Notes under the pieces: generated by a model
Database searches by the model: none
Seen by the model: the letters and a program-made list of their open reading frames with translations, nothing else
Told to the model about the DNA's origin: nothing
From: Kingdonia uniflora
Taxonomy: Eukaryota > Streptophyta > Magnoliopsida > Ranunculales > Circaeasteraceae
NCBI GenBank assembly: GCA_014058105.1
Contig: JACGCM010002537.1
Location: 124,001 to 188,000 of the forward strand
DNA: 64,000 nucleotides
Direction: 5' to 3'
Shown: positions 1 through 9,484 of the stretch, piece after piece
How positions within the stretch are numbered: position 1 is the stretch's first letter
Layout of the letters: each line of letters begins with the position of its first letter
Made by a program: the position numbers and the translations under genes

Positions 1-47
1 CCATTTCAAAATGTAGACGTAAATCCAAAAGGAGTATAGACCTTAAT

Positions 48-1799
48 CTAACCATAAAGATGCGCAGGGAGGCGCGGGGTGAAGAAGGTTTCTAGCGAGC
101 TAGCTCTAGGCATGGTTGCACCAGCACTCACAGGAGTCATATCTACGGGCAACCCCGATGGAGTCCTCATGTTGAACCCGTGAATTAATCGGGCTAACGT
201 TAAGGTCATGATTTGCATTGTAAATGAGATTCCGGGGCATGATCGCCTGCCTGACCCAAATGGCAATAATTCAAAATGTTGTCCCCTAAAGTTAACATCA
301 GCATGGGTTGTCAAAAACCTCTCTGGACGGAACTCCTCGGGATCAGACCACACACTTGGGTCCTTTTGTAATTTCCATAAGTTCACAATCACACGGGTTC
401 CTGCTCGAACATTGTAACCGGCTACGACACAATCTTCCAACGTTTCGTGAGGAATTGAGAGTGGAGCGGGTGGGTACAACCGCAATGTTTCCTTCATTAC
501 AGCTTGAAGGTACACGAAGTTTGTTATATCGGCTTCTTCAACGTTTCTTTCTAGTCCTACATGAGCATCGATCTCTTGTTGTGCCTTTTTTAACATATCG
601 GGATTGTTCAAAAGCGATGAGAAAAACCATGAAAGAGTGATCGCTGAAGTATCAGTGCCTCCTAGGAACATCGCCTGCACGATAAAAATCAAACTCGAAG
701 CGTTATTACAATATTTAGAGTACTCAGAAACATTTTTGAATGACAAATATTAGTATTAGTCCAAAAAGCGTTTAAAAAAATTACACTTTTTTTCTTTGAC
801 CTATAAGAATTTGTAATTTTAATTAAGAAGTTATAATTTAGCGGTACTTACCAACATAGTCGATTTAATGATCGTCTCGTTATCGTGCTTAGAGAACGGC
901 TCAGCCTGTTCTAAATAAGTCATCAACACATCGATGAAGTCCTGATCGCCTTCGGTAACTCCGTTCTTTCTCTTCTGCTTATGTTCCTCTAACAAAATCT
1001 TATGAAAATTATCTATAACTACGGCGGTCGCCTTCATTTCCTTCCTGTATCCCCCAATATCAAAATAATTCAAGAACGGGAACGCGTCCCCTAGGGCTGA
1101 AAGTTCGGCATACCGAAGAGATTGAACCAATGCCTCCTGATATTTCCTTGCCTCCATCTCGTCCCTAGCGTCCACTGACCCTAGGTACCGTTTTCCCGCA
1201 ACCATCGTGAACACAACATTATACATAAGGTCGTAAAACCAATGTTTCATCTCTACCTCAAGGGGTTCGCCCACGCCCCCTTTATTATTTTCGCAACGTT
1301 TATACAACTCTTTAATGGATGTGCCAATCTCGTTAATCCGAAAATGCTTAAGCATCTCCAACCTACGAGCCGATAACAGCTCGTTACTAACAATCTTTCT
1401 CATCTCCCGCCAGTAGTCGCCATACGGGCTAAAGGGAAATATCGCGTCGTCGTAGAACATGTATTTGTTGGCAGTGGAGAACGGTCGGCTAGCGAAGGAT
1501 TTATCATTGGTGGTGAAACATTCTCTAGCCATTTCCCACCCACTTATCACAAGTGTTGTGTGCATGCCGAACCGGAGTTTAAATATGGGACCATTTTTCT
1601 CAGCCATCGTTGCAAGTAACTTAAAAAAGGGCTCACCGCCACCAAGTTTATGGAGGTGGCCTATTATAGGTAATGCTCCTGATGGTTCTGGTAGCTCAAC
1701 TCCACTCATCTTAGGCTTTCTACTCTTTAGGAGTTTGATGAGAATGAAAAATATGGCTATGACTCCACATGTTAATTGGAGTTTGAGAGATGAATCCAT
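48..1799 (-). CDS. Cytochrome P450 monooxygenase, CYP82-like, two exons
   Basis: Exon 1 is 852-1799 and exon 2 is 48-674. The intron 675-851 has a GTAAGT donor and GTGCAG acceptor in phase 0, giving a 524-residue product, normal for plant A-type P450s. From the start at 1799 I see an N-terminal membrane anchor (about residues 8-24), a proline-rich hinge (LPEPSGALP, about 36-44), the I-helix oxygen-binding GGTDT (321-325), ETLR of the K helix (378-381), PERF (433-436) and the heme loop FGSGRRSCPG with the cysteine ligand near 462. An in-frame ATG exists 18 codons upstream, but the anchor follows the ATG at 1799 directly, so I chose that one. The family is ER-bound and uses NADPH-P450 reductase. 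CYP82 enzymes hydroxylate alkaloids, flavones, terpenoids or coumarins. The substrate cannot be read from the sequence. No frame damage is seen, so the gene is probably functional. Confidence 0.9.
675..851 (-). other. Intron of the P450 gene
   Basis: A 177-bp AT-rich intron. The donor GTAAGT lies at 851-846 and the acceptor GTGCAG ends at 675. It falls just before the conserved I-helix segment (AMFLGGTDT), the usual place of the single conserved intron in plant A-type P450 genes. Confidence 0.85.
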
Positions 1800-1861
1800 C
1801 GTGAGAGAAAGAGAGGTTTGAGGATTGAAAGTTGAGAGAGAAGAGATAACCAATTGCTATG

Positions 1862-1869
1862 TTTTATAG
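1862..1869 (-). promoter_or_regulatory. TATA box of the P450 gene
   Basis: TATAAA reads on the minus strand at 1868-1863, about 65 bp upstream of the chosen ATG. A transcription start about 30 bp downstream would give a leader of some 35-40 nt, which is plausible for a plant gene. Inference from position and motif only. Confidence 0.5.
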
Positions 1870-2008
1870 TTGGAACAGCTATAGTCAAGAGACACCACAT
1901 ATATGGTCAGAGAAGTGAGTCATTTCGCTTCTTTTGACAATTGACTAAAAAATATTTTTTCACCTACCTAGTGTGGCCATCCTCAACCAATTTGTTACTA
2001 TTAATTTT

Positions 2009-2325
2009 GAACATCTAGTAAGGTAGGTGGATTTGCCCAAAATGAGGGTGAATCCAATCTATACCCCATGGCAGTTCGTCGACATAATAAAAAAAATAAA
2101 AAATTTCTTTACGTAGCTCAATCTGGAGCGTCTATTACCCAACGCACAGTTTAGAAGGGCGCAACATGAATCCACCAAAAATCCACCTTGAGGGTAGATT
2201 CTCCACCCTCAAGGTGGATTTTTCCATCGCCACGTCACAAATCGACCTAGCTACTGTGAGGATTTGAGGGTGGATTTACAAATCCACCTACCACGTCAGG
2301 GTGTACCTAGCTGCTGTGGATGCTC
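2009..2325. mobile_element. Tourist-like MITE with a hairpin-rich interior
   Basis: The right end reads GGATGCTC followed by TTA and the left end begins GAACATC. This resembles the GAGCATC ends and TTA target duplication of PIF/Harbinger MITEs, although the left TTA has changed to TTT. Inside, AATCCACC and its complement recur in both orientations, including a perfect 19-bp hairpin (2177-2223) and a second palindrome around 2255-2290. No coding capacity. Confidence 0.5.
2177..2223. repeat. Perfect 19-bp inverted repeat with 9-bp loop
   Basis: Arms 2177-2195 and 2205-2223 are exact reverse complements around the loop 2196-2204. It sits in the MITE-like region and could fold as a strong hairpin on either strand. 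Confidence 0.9.
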
Positions 2326-2923
2326 TTACAGTTAAGTTTGTTTATTATTATTAATATTATTATTATTATTTATGATTGATGATAGAATTGCATATGCATG
2401 TGTGCATTTGTGACACCCAAAACGAGTTGGTGAGATGGATAGACTCATAGGCACTTAACCCAAGTGTGGCGATGGTTGCACCAATGATTTAGTGTTACAT
2501 CGCTTAAGATTCGTCGAGCATATAGTTCTTAAGTTAAGATCTCACTGGCCTTGTACTTGTACTTGTTATTGAGGTCTTTTGAGGTAGTTAAGTGTGGACA
2601 ACATACACAATGATTTAGTCCAATTTCATGCTATACATGTATATATTAGAAGTGGGTAACTGGGTAAGTGGGACAATATCAATGGTATATAGAGTGAGAT
2701 TGTGGCAGAATTGTTGTGTACTTGTATCATCTTGAAATAATTTCTTAGAAAATATCTGCATATTCAATTCAAATTGCTATTACAAGTTGAGGATGGGAGA
2801 CTAAACACTGAAGAATCGTAAGTTGACACCATATAAGTATTGATATTAGAAAGTAGATCATTAAAATTTGTTTGTTCCTAAATAGGACTTAGAAAAAGGA
2901 TAGGTTCCCATATTATTAGGTCA
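2326..2923. other. Intergenic stretch, nothing recognised
   Basis: AT-rich sequence with an ATT microsatellite near 2343-2370. No long frame, LTR boundary or known element end was found before the hAT target site at 2924. Confidence 0.5.
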
Positions 2924-3966
2924 AATAACACCGGTGGCGGGGCCAGTAAAGAACAAGAGGAGGCAGCTGCCCCCACTCAATTTTCCAAAAAAAATATATG
3001 ATTTTTTATAGTATTTTAGAGAAATATGAGAGAAAATATAAGATTTCACCTATTTTGGAGAAAATATTATACTCTAACTTGGCAACAATATTTTCTCTTA
3101 ATTTTTCCACCTTATTTTACGGCCATATATCTATCTAAATATCTATGAAAACTGAGTTTGATAAAACAAGAGTTTAGAAGAAGAAAACTTGTGATTTTGA
3201 AGAGCTTTACTGGAAATCCTTTTATGTTTAAATCTTATATTCTTCTTCTTTGTAATTTTTCTTCTAATTTTTATCATTCTTTTTGATAACATCTTTGGGG
3301 GAAGATTCCCCTACACTCTCAATCTGCTACACACCTCCTACACTCTCTCCTCTTTACTAAAACCGCCACCTCACCTGCCCACTCAGCTCTCCCTCTCTCC
3401 CACGTGGCAAAAAAAAAAAAAACTCTCTCTCCACTCAATTCACTTTGTCTCTCTTACTCGCTCTGTACGACAAGATTTAAATTCAAATTTCAACGGGTTT
3501 TCTGTCCCGCCGTTTGTTACAGGCACTCCATCTCCTACTGAATCACTTTCTCGTTGAGGTACGAAGCTTTCTCAGTCTCTCCCATTGTTTTTACCATGTC
3601 AAAACTGTATTTCGTGAGGTGAATCATTCAATTGAATTTGTTGGATAATAAGATGGAAGATTCATGTGAACCAGATTGGTCAAGGGGTAATTGGAGATGA
3701 ATCACCACCAAGGGCTGCCAATTAACGTACGACTGGTGTAGGTTTTGGAACACCTGATTGCGCCGCTGATTCCTTGCTTGTGGAGACGCCATACGAAGGG
3801 CAAGTATTTGATACAGTGGTTAAGGCAAGTTTGTTCTATGAGAAATATGGACGGACGAAAGGGTTCTATGAGAAATATGTTTGTCCTCCCTCTTCTCTAC
3901 GTACAGGCCGAAGATGACCTAAAATAGAAATTACAGATATATTAAGTATTTAAATAAATACTATGC

Positions 3967-4195
3967 AATAAATTGTCGAATTTTGAAGAGTTCGACAATA
4001 AATTATCGAATTCTCACACAATGCGATAATTTATTGTCGAATTGTTCTATAATTCGACAATTTATTGTCGAACTCTTTCAAAATTCGACAATTTATTGTC
4101 GAATTTTAGACAATTCGACAATTTAGTGTCGAATTGTATGAATTCGATAATAAATTGTCGACTTATCTAACAATTCGACAATTTATTACCGAATT
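3967..4195. repeat. Tandem array of about eight palindromes, period about 30 bp
   Basis: The unit TTCGACAATTTATTGTCGAA and variants recur near 3967, 3990, 4022, 4051, 4082, 4111, 4140 and 4172. Each unit is itself a near-perfect palindrome with a TTTA or TAAA centre. Both strands therefore read the same motif, and the array could form a chain of cruciforms or serve as repeated binding sites. Confidence 0.85.
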
Positions 4196-4275
4196 CTATG
4201 CTGTCGACAAAAAAAGAATTTTTCGCCGAAGTCTACACTTATTGAAAAAATTAAGAAAACAAGGTTTCAACTTAC

Positions 4276-4455
4276 ATCTTCAACCTTGTAACTATCCAAA
4301 GCTTCTCTAAATATTGCCAAGGCAACTGAACCAGTTTGCACACTGGTTGTCTTTACTCCAACACCACCTTGTTCATAACTCAGGAGCACCGGATTCATTG
4401 CGTGTTGGAATACCAGGCAGCTTCGGGAAATGTTCAAAGATTCACGACTGTCAAA
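4276..4455 (-). pseudogene. Possible captured exon fragment inside the MULE
   Basis: On the minus strand an open stretch of about 60 codons lies between an acceptor-like TTGACAG (about 4450-4456) and a donor-like GTAAGT just below 4276. The predicted peptide (for example YEQGGVGVKT, VALAIFREAL) is not low complexity, unlike the surrounding Ser-Leu frames from the CTCTC repeats. MULEs often carry captured host exons (Pack-MULEs). I do not recognise the parent gene, and the splice reading is inference. Confidence 0.3.
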
Positions 4456-4910
4456 ATAAATAAACTTCAATCGCCCACAAATAAAGAAAACAACAAAAAC
4501 TTCAAAGGTACCACGGTGACTGAGTGAGCTCAGTAGAGAGCGAGAGAGAGAGCGACTGAGTGACTGAGTGAGAGAGAGAGAGAGCGACTGAGTGAGTGAG
4601 TTCGACGAGTGAGAGAGAGAGAGAGAGTGAGTTGAGTGGAGAGAGAGAGTTTGTTTTTTTGTATTTGTATTTTTTTTTGGCCACGTGGGAGAGAGGGAGA
4701 GTTGAGTGGGAGAGAGGAAGAGCTGAGTGGGCAGGTGAGTAGGAGGATTGAGTGGAGAGGAGAAACTGTAGCATAAAGAGAGTGCAGGGGAATCCTCCCC
4801 CAACATCTTTTGGATGAATCACATCTTTTATACATACACATTTCTTTTGCATTAACTATTAGGTTTGAAACCAATAAAAGAAAACTATTAGGTTTGAAGA
4901 AAAACTATTA

Positions 4911-5228
4911 GAGCATCTAGAGTAACGTTCTATATTGGCTTAAAGTCAAATTTGGAGAGTCAAATATCTATAAAACACCTACATCCGACTCTTCAAATTA
5001 AAGTTAAATTGCAAGTCATATTTATTCATCAAATTTAACTATTTTTTCACTCTTCAAACCAAATTTAATGAAATAAAATCTACCCAAAAATTAAAGATTC
5101 TGAGAAAAAATTGACATGTGACATTTGACGAGTACATTTTAAGGAGTTGGATGTAGCGAAAAAAAAAACCATTTGACTTTTATTAGGCAACAAGGCCTAA
5201 TTTGATGACTAATATTGGAGGAGTTGAG
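4911..5228. mobile_element. Candidate Tourist-like MITE
   Basis: The left end TTA|GAGCATCTAGAG matches the left end of the MITE at 6995. The right end is decayed (TTGGAGGAGTTGAG|TTA) but keeps the TTA. AT-rich, no coding capacity. If real it is nested in the right arm of the hAT element. Confidence 0.4.
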
Positions 5229-5338
5229 TTACATTTCTTACAACTTTCATGATCAATCAAATTTTTTTTAGGGGTGGAGCCCTCAAACCCTCTCTGCCCC
5301 TAAGGACCATAAATCCTGGCTCTGCCACTGAATAACAC

Positions 5339-6304
5339 ACTATATTATGTTTTCAAAATTCTGAGTTGCTTATATTTTTTGGGTTGTTGAACCTAACACC
5401 CATCTCTTTCTTCCCATCAAAACTCGTCCGCCAAAACTAATTTTATGTTATTATCTAAGCAAAGTCTCAAAATCTGCATTAAGTATGGATATATTGATAC
5501 TTGATATTGATAGCCTAACCACTTAATTTGACTGATGATTATGGGGAAAATAAAACTTAATTAATCGTATAAAAAAAGCGGTGGTAGGAGCCTTCGATGG
5601 TGATTGAAATGCTAGATGCAGTGTTTCTTCTACTAGAAATATATAATTCAGAAAATCGTGGGGGGTTTCGTCGTAAGTTCGAAGTGCTTTCTTTCACAAT
5701 TCATAATGGCCGTATGGACCCGCCGTTTGTGGATGAAAAACATGATAGTTTTCAGAATGGGGTCCTCCAGTTACTAAAATATCATTTAAAGGATTAAAGA
5801 GAAACTGGCTAGCCAACTTGGGCTAGTTGCCTAGTCCATCAACGTCGAATTTATGGCTCGACATGTTTGGGGTAGGGCGGGCGGCTCCACCTTGTAGGAG
5901 AATATCTATCTATACTAGTAAAGGAATAGCCATACAATGAAAGTTAATCCCGATTGTTAATCACAATTCCCTACACATGTTGAGGATTAATATAAGGTTA
6001 TAGTTATAACTTCCAAATTAGGGATCAATAAGTATCCTTAGGTCGTTTTTTTTTTTTAATTTTGATGATTTAGCTCTTTAAAATAGGTATCTAAACTGTA
6101 AAAATCAAACATATCTGTGGATATACTAAGATATTTACCCTTCGTCCAACCCAATATTTTTCGTCCTTTCCAAATTTTACTTCATAAGCCTAATTTCTTT
6201 AGACCATCTCCATCTTTTTCTCCGTCCCAAATCTCTACTAGGATATTAGGATATTTACTATTCTCTCTAAACTCACGATATATCCCAAATCTCTAGCACT
6301 CATA
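5339..6304. other. Intergenic stretch, nothing recognised
   Basis: AT-rich DNA with a T-run near 6045-6060 and several GATAT/ATATC motifs (6100-6300). The 66-codon frame at 5597-5797 has no familiar motif and no supporting context. Confidence 0.5.
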
Positions 6305-6545
6305 GGCTCGATTTGGCATTTGAGTTCAAAGATGATAAGGAATCTCAAAATAAACCATTTAAACGAAATAAGCCGAATTATTTGGCATTTTAGTTTAAAC
6401 ATGCCAAATCATTTCACATTTTAGAAATAAAAAAAGCCGAATGATTTGGCATTTACGAAACATCCCAATTCAAGCAAGTTAGCAATTGAGATAACAGATG
6501 CCATACGATATAAACTAGCTAAATGATTTGGCATTTAAGTAAAAA
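6305..6545. repeat. Short array of GATTTGGCATTT repeats
   Basis: Several copies of GCCGAATGATTTGGCATTT and GCCAAATCATTT-like palindromes occur here. This is the same family as the longer array at 8750-9222. The two arrays bracket about 2.2 kb and could be subterminal repeats of one larger element, but I found no terminal motif to prove it. Confidence 0.6.
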
Positions 6546-6994
6546 AAATATTCCAAATAATAAAGGGAAACTTTATAATCAAAATACAAAAGTGGTGGAG
6601 GCAGAAAGGAGGAGCAAAAACCCCAATTCCCCGAAATTCTCACTTTTAACCTCAACTCCTCAAATTTCCTCAATTCCTCTAAACCCCACTTCATTTTTGA
6701 AGTCATCTCCAATATACATCTCTTGATTTCCCTCAAATACTTCCACGAAAACCCACTCTATCAATGAGATTGAAATTATACCTACTTGAATCATCAGAAA
6801 CGACTGATATCTCTTCCTCTGTGATTATTACTGACTTAGCATGTCTGATATCCAAATCAATCGAGAAGTAATCAGACCTTATTAAGCTTTGACTCTCTTC
6901 GAAAACTTAAGATGAATTGAGAAAAATAGAGTCAGGGTTTTAGAGAAGCTTGAGTGCTGATTAATGACGGTTTTGACTGATGGGAGAGCTGTTA
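6546..6994. other. Intergenic stretch, nothing recognised
   Basis: Between the short palindrome array and the MITE. The overlapping short frames on both strands (6515-6736) are Pro/Ser/Lys-rich and have no recognisable domain. Confidence 0.5.
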
Positions 6995-7841
6995 GAGCAT
7001 CTCCTAAAGTACATTACTCATTTGCTTTCTAAGGTGCCACATATGATTTTTGTTTTCTTATCAAAAAGCAAGGTTGGGCCCCAAGGTTTGAGCGCCCAAT
7101 TTTTTATTTTTATTTTTTTTAAATCCAAATCGGACGCCTAACAATTAAGAGCCTGATGAATTTTTATTATTAAACATGCGCCCAACATTTAGGTGCAGAG
7201 GTACTGCTGGATGAAATTGAACCTCACTCACTTGCATTTTGGTTTTTTCACTCAACTTGTAAGGACTTATTCCTCGAGCTGAATATGATCGAGTTAAAAC
7301 AATGTCAGACTCACGCAACATGCGCGTGACATACGCTATCAACAATGACACCTGCACTACGAACTGCAGAAGAACGTGACTCAAACACTCCAAGTGAAAT
7401 AGAACAAGCCAATGACACTAGTTTCCCACGAACTAGCAGTTATAGAGATAACCACCACTCTTTCCCCAATTCAAGAGAACGTGCTAATACATGTAAATGA
7501 ACTTAAAGTAAGGTCTATAAAAAGAATAAAGCACAGAAGAAGAAGAAGAAGAAGAAGAAGAATAAGAAGAATGAGACCAACAAAAGTTTATCTAGCTCAA
7601 GAGATCATAACTTGTAAATCAAAATATCAGTCTCAAACAATAAAGTTACAGTTGCTAAATCCTCAAACCGAAGTTGTGGTTTTCACCTATTCAAAGGTTT
7701 TCACGCTAATCACCTGTATCATATTATATTATTGGTTATACTAATTGTGTTACAGGTACATTTGGTGTAAGAGCTTATTCGAGCTATTATGAAATTAGGC
7801 TCTTACACAACTGAGTGAGGTACTTTAAGAGATATATGCTC
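6995..7841. mobile_element. Tourist-like MITE split by a solo LTR
   Basis: Left end TTA|GAGCATCTCCTAAAGTAC (from 6992) and right end, reversed, GAGCATATATCTCTTAAAGTAC with TTA at 7842-7844 form inverted repeats. With the solo LTR (7258-7807) and its duplicated CAACT removed, the element is about 290 bp. GAGCATC ends with a 3-bp TTA duplication fit the PIF/Harbinger (Tourist) type. Confidence 0.75.
7258..7807 (+). mobile_element. Solo LTR of a Tat-lineage gypsy element
   Basis: It starts TGTAAGGACTTATTCC and ends GGCTCTTACA, flanked by the perfect 5-bp duplication CAACT (7253-7257 and 7808-7812). It closely resembles the 5' LTR of the Tat3 element at 57537-58048, with shared blocks such as GTCAGACTCACGCAA, a TATAAAAAG box (about 7518) and a conserved 3' third. 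A solo LTR is what remains after recombination between the two LTRs of a full element. Confidence 0.88.
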
Positions 7842-7844
7842 TTA

Positions 7845-8749
7845 GGATTCACCAAAAGTTAAGAACTGATTGATTATAGAATATCAACTTTAACTAATTT
7901 ACCCCTTTCTTTTGTATCTACAAATTTATATGATGTAAGGGTAATTCAGGTATTTTATTGACCGGACACTTCTCCGTAGCTGACGTCCCAAACACCTATC
8001 CGAAAATTGACCTCCTAACGTTGGTCTCTAATTACATTGTCTCTGATAACCAAAAACTAAAGGATTGAGGGATGTTATTGAGGCTATCATGATGAAGGAA
8101 ATTTTTCGTGGTAATGGTGATCTATATATGGTAGGGGAGTAGGCATTGCGGGTTCTTACTGCATTTGGATCAAAGGTATATATGAGCTTGTGCAAAAAAA
8201 AATCGGTGAAGCTTGGATTTTAATGATAGAATACAACAAGTTACAAGTTTGTGAAGGTAATTGAATTGTACCAACAAGTTACAACAACCAACACCGAAAA
8301 CAGAGGGAACATGCAAATGCTTGATCTAATATTGATTTTGAAGATAATTTCAACAAAACACGAATGCTTCGCTGAGCATAGGAATATTACACAACACTAT
8401 CGTAGTCTAACCATAGTAGTATCTCGTTTAGACAATACAACAAACTCATTGCAGACACTTGATAAGAAACTAAGCAAGGATCATTGATGAAATATTTCTA
8501 TACGGAAATCAAAAGAGATCAGGGCGGTAAGAAAGACAATTGAGAAAAAGAATTTCAAAGATAAACATAGAGAGGGGAATTGCAGAGATAGCTAGTTTGA
8601 TTTTAGTTGAGTTCGTTAGCTAGTTTAGTGGCTCAGACTCGCTAGGTTACTGTTCTTTTTTTAATAAGGTTGAGTTTCTTTTTTATATACTGCCTTCCTT
8701 ATGTGCTGCTTTCCCCGAAACTCTGTTCTACTTAAACATTTTCCCCTTG
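7845..8749. other. Intergenic stretch, nothing recognised
   Basis: AT-rich DNA between the MITE and the palindromic satellite. The frame at 8251-8487 (78 codons) shows no domain or conserved motif and I would not call it a gene. Confidence 0.5.
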
Positions 8750-9222
8750 TTGAATATTTGGCATACATGTTAAAGTATACCAAATGATTTGGCATTGGAA
8801 CAACCCAATTTAAGCAAAACTACCCGAATGATTTGGCCTTTAATTTAAAACAAGACAAATGATTTAACATTTTCCAAACATATCAATTTTAGCAAGCTTG
8901 CCGAATGATTTGGCCTTAAGGATAAAACATGCCAAATGGCATTTCAGGAAAATTCCAATTTTAGCAAATTTTGCCAAACGATTTGGCATTTAATTTAAGC
9001 AAAACTAGTCAAATGATTGGGCATTTATGGAACTTTCCAATTAAAGCAAAACTAGCCAAATGAATTGATATTTGGATTCAACATGCCGACTGATTTAGCA
9101 TTTTCGACACATCCAATTCAAACAAAACTAGCCGAATGATTTGACATTTAAGTTAAACCAAGCCAAATTATTTGGCATTTCCAAAACATCTTAATTGAAG
9201 AAAAACGCTGAATAATTTAACA
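8750..9222. repeat. Palindromic satellite array, compound unit about 74 bp
   Basis: Motifs like GCCGAATGATTTGGCATTT occur near 8783, 8826, 8856, 8902, 8931, 8973, 9009, 9055, 9083, 9131, 9162 and 9206. Spacing alternates about 30 and 44 bp, so the unit is a dimer of about 74 bp. Each core (GCCAAATGATTTGGC) is nearly self-complementary. Confidence 0.8.
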
Positions 9223-9225
9223 TAT

Positions 9226-9484
9226 TGTTAGTAATAATCTACTATCGAAGGTTTAGCAGTTCTAATAATATGGAGGGCAATAGAGAGAGAGAGAATTCTT
9301 TATTTATTTTCTTAAGAACTGTAAAACTGTACATAATACAATATGAGATAACTCTATTGAATATGTTACCTAACCTACTCAAACTCTCCCCATAATCCTA
9401 AAGGGCCTATGGGCTTGTTAGGGCTCTGGTAGGATACCTCAACCCTGTTAGGCTCCTAGCTTGGGCTGGACCCAACTCCTAACA
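9226..9484 (-). repeat. 3' LTR of the first copia element (copia1)
   Basis: On the minus strand it begins TGTTAGGAGTTGGGTCC (from 9484) and ends ACTAACA (9226), 259 bp with TG...CA ends. Directly upstream on the same strand is a polypurine tract AAGGGGGAGTG (about 9485-9495), which marks this as the 3' LTR. It contains an AATAAA-like signal near 9300. Confidence 0.75.

Larger units (their letters stand above)
3297..4801. mobile_element. Non-autonomous Mutator-like element (MULE)
   Basis: A 9-bp target duplication AACATCTTT (3288-3296 and 4802-4810) flanks terminal inverted repeats. The outermost 24 bp match at 22 positions and a looser match rich in CTCTC, including CCCACGTGGC, extends roughly 180 bp inward. 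Long TIRs plus a 9-bp duplication are the hallmark of Mutator-like elements. The interior (about 3480-4500) has no MURA transposase. It holds a palindromic minisatellite (3967-4195) and a possible captured exon (4276-4455). It lies inside the hAT, so it inserted later. Confidence 0.85.
2932..5330. mobile_element. Non-autonomous hAT element, interrupted by a MULE
   Basis: The ends are imperfect inverted repeats: left CGGTGGCGGGGCCAG (2932-2946) and right, reversed, CAGTGGCAGAGCCAG, matching at 12 of 15 positions. They resemble the CAGTGGCGGAGCCAG ends of plant hAT elements. The 8-bp target duplication AATAACAC lies at 2924-2931 and 5331-5338. About 0.9 kb is its own sequence; the rest is the nested MULE (3297-4801) and a possible MITE (4911-5228). 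No transposase frame is seen. Confidence 0.8.

Noticed and set aside
208..640. Plus-strand frames across the P450 second exon
   Set aside because: They are mirror frames of a clear minus-strand gene with conserved P450 motifs.
2400..2750. Possible LTR beginning TGTGACACC
   Set aside because: No second copy, no target duplication and no primer site could be found.
4267..4874. Three overlapping minus-strand frames of 114-179 codons
   Set aside because: Most of their length is Ser-Leu repeat from the CTCTC-rich MULE terminal repeat. Only the short non-repetitive part near 4276-4455 was kept as a tentative fragment.
5597..5797. Plus-strand frame of 66 codons
   Set aside because: Isolated, no motif, no promoter signal that I can defend.
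7145..7744. Frames of 82 and 110 codons with an Arg-rich stretch
   Set aside because: They lie in the solo LTR and MITE; the Arg run comes from a GAA microsatellite near 7538-7570.
8750..9222. CRISPR-like regular repeat spacing
   Set aside because: Repeats are imperfect, palindromic and compound, with similar rather than unique spacers, in a plant genome. It is a satellite.
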